DNA of 64,000 nt from positions 248,001-312,000 of the forward strand of contig JAKOUY010000037.1 in NCBI GenBank assembly GCA_029782355.1, given 5' to 3'. Source of the stretch: Actinomycetes bacterium (GTDB taxonomy: Bacteria > Actinomycetota > Acidimicrobiia > Acidimicrobiales > Ilumatobacteraceae). The position numbers were made by a program, and so were the translations under genes. Of this stretch, positions 35,169-41,787 are shown one piece after another (within the stretch, counting starts at the first letter, position 1; the number at the start of each line of letters is the position of its first letter). The notes under the pieces were generated by a model. That model ran no database searches and was not told where the DNA came from. It worked only from the letters and a program-made list of their open reading frames with translations.

Positions 35169-36112
35169 GACGCGATCGGCGGGTTCTGGCCGGTGACCAC
35201 CTTGTACATCTCCTCATGGACGGGCATGAACACGTCGTAGCGGGCCGCCAGCTCGTGGGCGGTGACCGCGGTGGTCAGTCCCTCGGCCACCATCTTCATC
35301 TCGCCGGTGATCTCCGCCAGCGAGCGGCCCAGGCCGAGCTGCTCGCCGACCGTGCGATTGCGGCTGTTCGGGCTCATGCAGGTAACGATGAGGTCGCCCA
35401 TGCCGGCGAGCCCGGCAAAGGTGATCGCCTCGCCGCCCATCGCCACGCCGAGACGGGTCAGCTCGGCCAGGCCGCGGGTCATCACCATCGACCGGGTGTT
35501 GTCACCGACGCCGAGGCCCTGGGCGATGCCGCAGGCGATGGCCACCACGTTCTTCAGCGCGCCACCGAGCTCACAGCCGACGACGTCGTGGTTGGTGTAC
35601 ACGCGGAACAGCCCGCTGGACAGCACGCCCTGGATCGCCCGGGCCACCGACAGGTCGTGGGTGGCGATGACGCTGGCCGCAGCTTGCCCGGCGAGGATCT
35701 CCCGGGCGATGTTCGGTCCGGTCAGGGTGGCCACCGGATGATCGGGCAGCTCGTCGGCGATGACCTCGGTCATCCGCAGCAGCGAGCCGCGCTCGAACCC
35801 TTTCGACAGGCTGACCACCGGGATCCACGGGCGGACGTACGGCTTGGCATCGGCCAGGGTGGCCCGCACCGCCGTGGTCGGCACGCCCACGATCAACAGC
35901 TCGGCGTGGTGCACGGCCCGTTGCAGATCGTCGGTGGCGGCCAGCTGGTCGGCCAGGTTCAACCCGGGGAGGTAGGCCGTGTTGCGGTGCTCGAGATTGA
36001 TCTCGGCGACCACCTCGGCGTTGCGCGCCCACACCAGCGTGTCGTGCTTGCGGGCCACCATGCTGGCCACGGTGGTCCCCCACGAGCCGCCGCCGAGGAC
36101 GGTGACGCGCAT
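35120..36112 (-). CDS. gpsA: NAD(P)-dependent glycerol-3-phosphate dehydrogenase
   Basis: It reduces dihydroxyacetone phosphate to sn-glycerol-3-phosphate, the backbone for all glycerolipids. The 330-residue product starts MRVTVLGGGSWGTTVA (Rossmann GxGxxG), has VSLSKGFE, LTGPNIAREI, and the catalytic Lys in GALKNVVAIACGIAQGLGVGDNTR, followed by GLAGMGDLIVTCMS-SRN. Length and motif order are normal. Its ATG at 36112 overlaps the livG stop by one base (TGATG), so livG and gpsA are cotranscribed. Next to PlsB, HAD-PlsC and WS/DGAT it would supply their substrate. The 3' end overlaps the convergent esterase by 49 bases, an unusually long overlap. Confidence 0.96.
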   Translation of the reverse strand: MRVTVLGGGSWGTTVASMVARKHDTLVWARNAEVVAEINLEHRNTAYLPGLNLADQLAATDDLQRAVHHAELLIVGVPTTAVRATLADAKPYVRPWIPVVSLSKGFERGSLLRMTEVIADELPDHPVATLTGPNIAREILAGQAAASVIATHDLSVARAIQGVLSSGLFRVYTNHDVVGCELGGALKNVVAIACGIAQGLGVGDNTRSMVMTRGLAELTRLGVAMGGEAITFAGLAGMGDLIVTCMSPNSRNRTVGEQLGLGRSLAEITGEMKMVAEGLTTAVTAHELAARYDVFMPVHEEMYKVVTGQNPPIASYRGLTIRPGHESEPG

Positions 36113-36816
36113 CAGCCGGCGCCCAGGTAGGCGTCGATCACCGCGGGGTGCTCGCGCACCTCGGCGGGCGGGCCGCTGGCGATGATCCGGCCGAGGTCGA
36201 GGACGAACAGGCGGTCGCAGATCTCCATGACCAACTCGACGTCGTGCTCGACGAGCAGCACGGCGATGGCCTCGGCAGCCAGCTGGCGGAGCAGGGCGCC
36301 GAGCCGGGAGCTCTCCTCGTGGCCGAGCCCGGAGGCCGGCTCGTCGAGCAGCAGCACCTGCGGTTCGGTGGCCAGCGCCCTGGCCACCTCCAGCAGCCGG
36401 GCGGTGCCGGTGGGCAGGTCACCGGCGGCGACGTCGGCAACGTGGCTGATGCCGACCCGCTCGAGCAGCTCGCCGGCGACCCGGCGCGGCGCCGCCCGGC
36501 GGGCGATCTCCGCGGCGACCTGGACGTTCTCGAACACGCTGAGCGAGGAGAACAGCTCCAGGCGCTGGAACGTGCGGGCGATCCCGCCGCGCGCCCGCCG
36601 GTGGGTCGGCAGGCGGGTGATGTCCTCGCCGCCCAGGGTGACCCGTCCGCTGGTCGGTGCGATCATGCCGGAGACCACGTTGAACAGGGTCGTCTTGCCG
36701 GCCCCGTTGGGACCGATCAGCCCGGTGACGTGGCCGGCGGCGGCCGCCAGCGAGGCTTCGTTAACCGCCAGGACCCCGCCGAAGCGAACCGAGACGGAGT
36801 CGACGGCGAGGGGCAT
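36112..36816 (-). CDS. livG: LivG-type ABC transporter ATP-binding protein
   Basis: A 234-residue ATPase of the branched-chain amino acid transporter class. Walker A is GPNGAGKTT, the LivG-specific GIARTFQRLELFSSLSVFENV and Walker B VLLLDEPASGLGHEES are clear, and LLVEHDVELVMEICDRLFVLDLG is the usual H-loop region. The signature motif reads LPTGTARLLEVARAL, a departure from the usual LPYG-QRR-LEIARAL. The natural partner is the LivH-LivM-LivF fusion at 24212..27253, which lacks a LivG half; separation by about 9 kb in the same orientation is unusual. It leads a two-gene operon with gpsA. A TAGCCT -10 box lies 8 bases before the ATG at 36816 and an inverted repeat sits just upstream. Confidence 0.9.
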   Translation of the reverse strand: MPLAVDSVSVRFGGVLAVNEASLAAAAGHVTGLIGPNGAGKTTLFNVVSGMIAPTSGRVTLGGEDITRLPTHRRARGGIARTFQRLELFSSLSVFENVQVAAEIARRAAPRRVAGELLERVGISHVADVAAGDLPTGTARLLEVARALATEPQVLLLDEPASGLGHEESSRLGALLRQLAAEAIAVLLVEHDVELVMEICDRLFVLDLGRIIASGPPAEVREHPAVIDAYLGAG

Positions 36817-36824
36817 CGGGCGCC

Positions 36825-36830
36825 AGGCTA
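36825..36830 (-). promoter_or_regulatory. -10 box of livG-gpsA, leaderless layout
   Basis: TAGCCT on the minus strand with 8 bases to the livG ATG. Confidence 0.5.
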
Positions 36831-36853
36831 GTCGTCCGGGTGTGCCGGACGAC
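36831..36853. promoter_or_regulatory. Inverted repeat immediately upstream of the livG -10 box
   Basis: GTCGTCCGG, a 5-base centre GTGTG, CCGGACGAC: a perfect nine-pair dyad that touches the -10 box and covers the spacer to the -35. The position fits a repressor site better than a terminator, since it is upstream of both divergent genes. The rest of the 200-base spacer to the AlkB-like gene shows only that gene's own -10 box. Confidence 0.5.
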
Positions 36854-37006
36854 ACAGGTCGCGTCCGCTGGCGGCCATCGGCCAGGCGGTGCGGCCGGTT
36901 CGGGCGAGCACGCGGGTCTGCTCGGTCGCCGTCTCCGCTGCGGCGACCCCCGGGCCGAACACCCCCGGCGAGCGGGCCACCTCGGTATCGGCTCCTCGTG
37001 GCGCGG

Positions 37007-37012
37007 TACCGT
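37007..37012 (+). promoter_or_regulatory. -10 box of the AlkB-like gene, leaderless layout
   Basis: TACCGT with 6 bases to the ATG at 37019. Confidence 0.5.
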
Positions 37013-37018
37013 GGATCG

Positions 37019-37765
37019 ATGGACGCGGACGCCGCCGGTGAGCCGGCGTCGTCCGGTCGGCCGGCGCTGCGGATCGACCGGGGCGCGCGGGCGACCCGCA
37101 CCTGGCTGGATGGCGAGTCCTGGGTCGACCTGGTGACCGGTTTCGCCATCGACCCGCCCGCGCTGCTGGACGAGCTCGTCGCCGGCACCCGGTGGGAGCA
37201 GGGCGAGGTGCTGCGCTACGACCACTACGTCCCCGAACGCCGCCTCGGCGCGATGCTGCACCCGGACGCTCACCCGCTGCTCCGCCAGACGACCATGCAC
37301 CTGCAGTCCGTCTACCGGGTGCCGTTCAGCGGGGTCACGGCCCTGCAGTACCGCACCGGCGCCGACTTCCAAGGCCTGCACAGCGACCGGGAGATGCGCT
37401 GGCTCGACGACACCCGGATCGCCATCGTCGTGCTGGGTGTCCGCCGACCGTTCGTCATCCGCCCGCGAGGGCCCTGGACCCGGGCCAAGGCCGATCCGGT
37501 GCCCGCCGGACAGGGCCCCGATGATCTCGTGCTGATGCCGGGGGAGGGCGACCTGCTGGTGATGGGCGGGGCCTGCCAGCGGTCGTGGCTGCACGGCATA
37601 CCGGCCGCTCCCACCACCGACGTACGCGTCTCGCTGACCTGGCGGTGGACCAGCCGGAAGGGCCGACCGGACACGAACCCGGGCTACCTCGACGGCTTCC
37701 AGTTCGGCGATCGGCGGACCCGACCGGGGTGGCGATCCGGCCCCGGCGGTGGGCCCCGGGCGTAA
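37019..37765 (+). CDS. AlkB-family 2-oxoglutarate/Fe(II) dioxygenase
   Basis: The 248-residue protein fits the AlkB double-stranded beta-helix: RYDHYVPERRLGAML and a MHLQSVYRVPFSGVTALQYR lid region, then the iron ligands His121 and Asp123 (GLHSDREMRWLDD) and a distal His in RSWLHGIP, and the 2-oxoglutarate-binding Arg in DVRVSLTWRW. Such enzymes remove alkyl groups from DNA or RNA bases by oxidation. The N-terminal 30 residues are divergent and the last ~25 are a basic Gly/Arg/Pro tail. It is single, on a leaderless-type promoter, and the next gene has its own promoter 9 bases on. The motifs are all present; the exact repair substrate is not predictable. Confidence 0.85.
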   Translation: MDADAAGEPASSGRPALRIDRGARATRTWLDGESWVDLVTGFAIDPPALLDELVAGTRWEQGEVLRYDHYVPERRLGAMLHPDAHPLLRQTTMHLQSVYRVPFSGVTALQYRTGADFQGLHSDREMRWLDDTRIAIVVLGVRRPFVIRPRGPWTRAKADPVPAGQGPDDLVLMPGEGDLLVMGGACQRSWLHGIPAAPTTDVRVSLTWRWTSRKGRPDTNPGYLDGFQFGDRRTRPGWRSGPGGGPRA

Positions 37766-37768
37766 CGT
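37763..37768 (+). promoter_or_regulatory. -10 box of the proline racemase-family gene, leaderless layout
   Basis: TAACGT with 6 bases to the GTG at 37775. It overlaps the end of the AlkB-like gene. Confidence 0.45.
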
Positions 37769-37774
37769 TGGCCC

Positions 37775-38776
37775 GTGCCCTCCCGCTCCGTGCGCACCGT
37801 CGACTACCACACGGCCGGCGAGCCGTTCCGCATCGTCGTCGAGGGGTGCCCACCGATCGAGGGCGACCGCGTCCTGGACCGGCGGCAGTCCGCCATCCAC
37901 GGACCGGCCGACGCCCTGCGCCGGTTGCTGTGCAACGAGCCGCGAGGCCACGCCGACATGTACGGCTGCTTCCTGGTCCCCCCGAACGACGAGGGTGCCC
38001 TGCTCGGCACGCTGTTCTGGCACAAGGACGGGTTCTCCACGGCCTGTGGCCACGGGACCATCGCCCTCGCCGTCCACGCCGTCGACAGCGGCATGGTGGA
38101 CGCACCGGACGACGGTGAGCTCGCCGTGGCCATCGACGTTCCCTCGGGTCGTGTGTCCGCCACCGTGCATCGGCGGGGCGGCCGGACCACGTCGGTGGCG
38201 TTCACCAACGTGCCGGGGTTCGTCATCGAGCGAGGGGTCGAGGTGCCCACCTCGGCCGGCATGGTTCCCGTCGACGTCGGCTACGGCGGCGCGATCTATG
38301 CCACCGCCCGCGCCGGGGACGTCGGGGCGTCGGTGAGTCCGGCCGACGTCAACAGGCTGATCGCCATCAGCCGGGAGATCAAGTCCGCGCTCGCCGGCAC
38401 GACCGCAGCCCGTCACCGGAGCGACGAGCGCCTGTCCGGGGTGTACGGCGTGATCTGGTACGACGACCTCGGTGACCTGCCCGATGGGCCACATCAGCGC
38501 AACTGCACCGTGTTCGCCGACGGCGAGGTCGACCGCTCACCGTGCGGGTCGGGAACCTCGACGCGCCTGGTCCTGCTGCACGACGAGGGCCGGATCCGCC
38601 CGGGACAGGTGTTGCGCCACGACAGCGTGGTCGGGTCGACGTTCCTCGGCCGGGTGCTGGGCGTCGGGCCCCACGGCGTGATCACCCAGGTCGAGGGGAT
38701 GGCCTATCGCACCGGCGAGCACCACTTCGTGCTCGACCCGGCCGACCCCCTGGGTGACGGCTTTCAGCTGCGCTGA
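37775..38776 (+). CDS. Proline racemase family protein, probably racemase or 4-hydroxyproline epimerase
   Basis: A 333-residue enzyme of the proline racemase fold, two similar halves around one active site. Both catalytic cysteines are present: Cys91 in STACGHGTIALA and Cys257 in VDRSPCGSGTSTR. Two cysteines point to proline racemase or hydroxyproline 2-epimerase activity, since trans-3-hydroxy-L-proline dehydratases have Thr at one position. DYHTAGEPFRIVVEGCPP and GNEPRGHADMYG-type blocks are also typical. The GTG at 37775 follows a TAACGT box. The next gene is a sarcosine/dimethylglycine dehydrogenase-like flavoprotein, so the pair may act in breakdown of proline-type compounds or betaines, an inference from position only. 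Confidence 0.85.
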   Translation: MPSRSVRTVDYHTAGEPFRIVVEGCPPIEGDRVLDRRQSAIHGPADALRRLLCNEPRGHADMYGCFLVPPNDEGALLGTLFWHKDGFSTACGHGTIALAVHAVDSGMVDAPDDGELAVAIDVPSGRVSATVHRRGGRTTSVAFTNVPGFVIERGVEVPTSAGMVPVDVGYGGAIYATARAGDVGASVSPADVNRLIAISREIKSALAGTTAARHRSDERLSGVYGVIWYDDLGDLPDGPHQRNCTVFADGEVDRSPCGSGTSTRLVLLHDEGRIRPGQVLRHDSVVGSTFLGRVLGVGPHGVITQVEGMAYRTGEHHFVLDPADPLGDGFQLR

Positions 38777-38818
38777 CTCGCGGCCGCGGGCGGACGGGCT
38801 CGGCGTCCGGCCGCTGAG

Positions 38819-38824
38819 TACCGT
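38819..38824 (+). promoter_or_regulatory. -10 box of the flavoprotein gene, leaderless layout
   Basis: TACCGT with 8 bases to the GTG at 38833. Confidence 0.45.
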
Positions 38825-38832
38825 GGCAGGCC

Positions 38833-41322
38833 GTGCCTGCCGCTGCCCTCGACTCCGCCAGCTCCGTCGCCTCGTCCACCGTGCCCCAGCGGGCCCGGGT
38901 GGTGGTCGTCGGTGGTGGCATCATCGGCACCTCGGTCGCCTACCACCTGGCCCACGCCGGGTGCCGTGACGTCGTCCTGGTCGAGCGCGACCAACTGACC
39001 TCCGGCACCACCTGGCACGCCGCCGGGCTGATGGTCACCTTCGGCTCGCTGTCGGAGACGTCCACTGCCCTGCGCCGGTACACGGCCGAGCTGTACGACC
39101 GCCTGGAGGGCGAGACCGGGCTGGCCACCGGGTTCAAACGGGTCGGGTTCATCGAACTGGCCGCCGACCGCGACCGGCTCGAGGAGTACCGGCGGGTGGC
39201 CGCCTTCAACCGGTACTGCGGCGTCGAGGTCCACGAGATCTCCCCGGCCGAGGTCGCCGAGCGGTTCCCCCTGGCGCGCACCGACGACCTGCTCGCCGGG
39301 TTCTTCGTGCCCACCGACGGTCGGGTCAACCCGGTCGATGTGACCATGTCGCTGGCCCGCGGCGCCCGCCAGCAGGGGGTGACCATCGCCCAGGGGGTCA
39401 CCGTCACCGGCGTCACCACCCATCGCGGCGCGGTGCAGTCCGTGGTCACCGATCGCGGGACGATCGAGTGCGAGGTGGTCGTCAACTGCGCCGGGATGTG
39501 GGCCCGCCAGCTGGGGGCGTTGAGCGGCGTCAACGTCCCGCTGCAAGCCGCCGAGCACTACTACCTGATCACCGACGCCCTGCCAGGGCTCGACCCGTCA
39601 TGGCCGGTCATCGAGGACCCGGCCAACTACGGCTACTACCGCGAGGAGGTCGGCGGGCTGATGGTCGGGCTGTTCGAGCCGGTGTGCGCCCCGTGGAAGG
39701 TCGAAGGCGTTCCGGCGGACAGCTCGTTCACCACGCTGGCGCCGGACTGGGACCGGATGGGCCCGTACGTCGAGCAGGCCATGAGCCGGGTGCCGTCCGC
39801 CCTCGATGCCGGGATCCGCACCTTCTTCTGCGGGCCGGAGAGCTTCACGCCGGACCTCTCGCCGATCGTCGGCGAAGCGCCCGAGCTGCGCAACTACTTC
39901 GTCGCCGCCGGGCTCAACTCGATCGGCATCCTGACCGGTGGTGGGCTCGGTCGGCTGGTCGCCCACTGGATCCTCGACGGCGACCCCGGCGCCGACGTGA
40001 CCGGCATGCACATCGATCGCCTGCACCCGTACCAGTCCAATCCGGCCTACCGTCGGTCACGCACCGTCGAGTCGCTGGGCATGGTGTACCAGTGCCACTA
40101 CCCGAACCGGTCGATGCGCACCGCCCGGGGCGCGAAGGTCTCGCCGTTGCATGACCGACTGGCGGCGAACGGCGCCTGGTTCAAGGACGTCTCCGGCTGG
40201 GAGGGAGCCGACTGGTATGCCGGCCCCGGCCAGGTGGCCGACCCTGGGCCGCTCACGTGGGGTCGGCCGGCGTTCTGGGCCCACTGGGCGGCCGAGCACC
40301 ACGCCTGCCGCACCGCTGTGGTGCTGATGGACATGTCGTTCATGTCCAAGTTCCGCGTCCAGGGCGACGAGGCCGGCGAGGTGCTCGAGCGGTTGTCGGC
40401 CAACCAGGTCGCCGCCCGCCCGGGAACCATCACCTACACCCAATGGCTGAACGAGCGGGCCACGATCGAAGCCGACCTGACCGTGTCGATGCTGGGCGAG
40501 TCCGACTTCTTGGTGGTCGCCACGGACACGGCTCACCGCCACGTCGAGACGTTGCTGCGCCGAGCCTCGGCCGGCCGTCACGCCATGGTGACCGACGTGA
40601 CCTCCGGTCTGGCGCAACTCAACGTCCAGGGCCCACGGTCCCGCCAGCTCCTGCAGGCGCTGACCACGGTCGACCTGAGCGACGCGGCGTTCCCGTTCCG
40701 CACGGCCCGGGAGATCGACCTCGGCTTCGCCCGGGCCTGGTGCATGCGGATCACCTACCTCGGCGAGCTCGGCTACGAGCTGTACGTGCCCACCGAGCAG
40801 GCCGGTCACGTCCATGATCTGCTGGTCGAGGCCGGTCGCGATCTCGAGCTGCGCCATGCCGGGCTGAAGTCACTGTCCAGCCTGCGGATGGAGAAGGGCT
40901 ACCGCGACTACGGCCACGACATCGACAACACCGACGACCCGCTGTCGGCCGGCCTCGGGTTCGCCATCGCCTGGGACAAGCCCGGCGGGTTCGTCGGACT
41001 CGACGCCCTGGGCCGCCGCCGTGCCGCCGGTCCGCCGACCTCGCGCCTGGTCCAGGTCCGCCTGACCGACCCGGAGCCGCTGCTGTACCACGCCGAGGTC
41101 GTGCGCCGCGACGGGCGCGAGGCGGGGTACGTGCGCGCCGCCAGCTACGGGCACACCCTCGGCGGGGCAGTCGGGCTGGCGATGGTGGGTGGTGACGAAC
41201 CGATCGGCGCGGCCTGGCTCGACGGTGGCTCGTGGTCGGTGGACGTCGCCGGGCGCGAGGTGCCGGCCGTGGTCTCGCTGCGCCCGATGTACGACCCGAC
41301 CAACGCCCGGATCCGCGGCTGA
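38833..41322 (+). CDS. Dimethylglycine/sarcosine dehydrogenase-like flavoprotein with GcvT domain
   Basis: An 829-residue enzyme with an N-terminal FAD-binding DAO domain (VVVVGGGIIGTSVAYHLA), a middle FAO_M region and C-terminal GCV_T and GCV_T-C folate-binding domains (FRVQGDEAGEVLERLSANQV; YLGELGYELYVP; MEKGYRDYGHDI). His62 in TSGTTWHAAGL corresponds to the histidine that carries covalent FAD in dimethylglycine and sarcosine dehydrogenases. It likely demethylates an N-methyl amino acid and passes the one-carbon unit to tetrahydrofolate. The GTG at 38833 is chosen from the promoter spacing; the first ~18 residues are probably unstructured. Many such homologues exist in actinobacteria, so the exact N-methyl substrate is open. 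It ends in a hairpin shared with the convergent gene. Confidence 0.88.
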   Translation: MPAAALDSASSVASSTVPQRARVVVVGGGIIGTSVAYHLAHAGCRDVVLVERDQLTSGTTWHAAGLMVTFGSLSETSTALRRYTAELYDRLEGETGLATGFKRVGFIELAADRDRLEEYRRVAAFNRYCGVEVHEISPAEVAERFPLARTDDLLAGFFVPTDGRVNPVDVTMSLARGARQQGVTIAQGVTVTGVTTHRGAVQSVVTDRGTIECEVVVNCAGMWARQLGALSGVNVPLQAAEHYYLITDALPGLDPSWPVIEDPANYGYYREEVGGLMVGLFEPVCAPWKVEGVPADSSFTTLAPDWDRMGPYVEQAMSRVPSALDAGIRTFFCGPESFTPDLSPIVGEAPELRNYFVAAGLNSIGILTGGGLGRLVAHWILDGDPGADVTGMHIDRLHPYQSNPAYRRSRTVESLGMVYQCHYPNRSMRTARGAKVSPLHDRLAANGAWFKDVSGWEGADWYAGPGQVADPGPLTWGRPAFWAHWAAEHHACRTAVVLMDMSFMSKFRVQGDEAGEVLERLSANQVAARPGTITYTQWLNERATIEADLTVSMLGESDFLVVATDTAHRHVETLLRRASAGRHAMVTDVTSGLAQLNVQGPRSRQLLQALTTVDLSDAAFPFRTAREIDLGFARAWCMRITYLGELGYELYVPTEQAGHVHDLLVEAGRDLELRHAGLKSLSSLRMEKGYRDYGHDIDNTDDPLSAGLGFAIAWDKPGGFVGLDALGRRRAAGPPTSRLVQVRLTDPEPLLYHAEVVRRDGREAGYVRAASYGHTLGGAVGLAMVGGDEPIGAAWLDGGSWSVDVAGREVPAVVSLRPMYDPTNARIRG

Positions 41323-41345
41323 GCGGACCGGGCTCGCTCAGCCGC
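41315..41345. terminator. Bidirectional hairpin between convergent genes
   Basis: GCGGCTGAGCG, loop of 9, CGCTCAGCCGC: an eleven-pair perfect stem that contains the stop codons of both convergent genes. No U-tract on either side. Confidence 0.6.
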
Positions 41346-41787
41346 TCACGCCGAACGTCTGGCGCACCACCGTGGCGGCCCGACCGAGCGAGGCGGTGAA
41401 GGCCCCCTGCGTCGCCGTGGCCTCGGCGGCAGCTCGGGCCGTGGCCAGCGCGTCGAGCGCCGCGGCCCGCTGCGCCGCGGTCAACCACGGAGCGTCGTCC
41501 ATCGCCTGCTGCAGGGAGACCCGCAGCTCGTCGAGCGGGGCCAGCACGCCACGCTCCAGCGTCTCGCCGTCGGTGCCGCTCAGCACCTGCTGGTACTCGA
41601 TGTCCAGCCGCTCGATGCCGGTGGCGATGAGCGTCGCCCGGTCCCTGGCGGCGGCGACCTGGTCGCCCACCGACGGCACCTGCTGGCGGCCGTACAGCCA
41701 GCCGAGGGCGAAGGCGACCACGGCGCAGGCCAGGGCGACGGCGACGATGCGGCGGAGCCGTTCGGACTTGGACACGTATCGGGCCAT
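41338..41787 (-). CDS. Small membrane-anchored helical protein, last gene of the iron permease operon
   Basis: A 149-residue protein I do not recognise. A basic N-terminus (MARYVSKSERLRR) is followed by one transmembrane helix (IVAVALACAVVAFALGWLYG, residues ~14-33) and a soluble, Ala-rich helical domain that ends in FGVSG. The domain carries no cysteine or His cluster. The ATG at 41787 overlaps the stop of the hydantoinase-like gene by one base (TGATG), so it is translated with that gene. Its outward-facing helical domain might pair with the helical domain of the permease or lipoprotein of the same operon, but nothing in the sequence shows this. Confidence 0.7.
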   Translation of the reverse strand: MARYVSKSERLRRIVAVALACAVVAFALGWLYGRQQVPSVGDQVAAARDRATLIATGIERLDIEYQQVLSGTDGETLERGVLAPLDELRVSLQQAMDDAPWLTAAQRAAALDALATARAAAEATATQGAFTASLGRAATVVRQTFGVSG

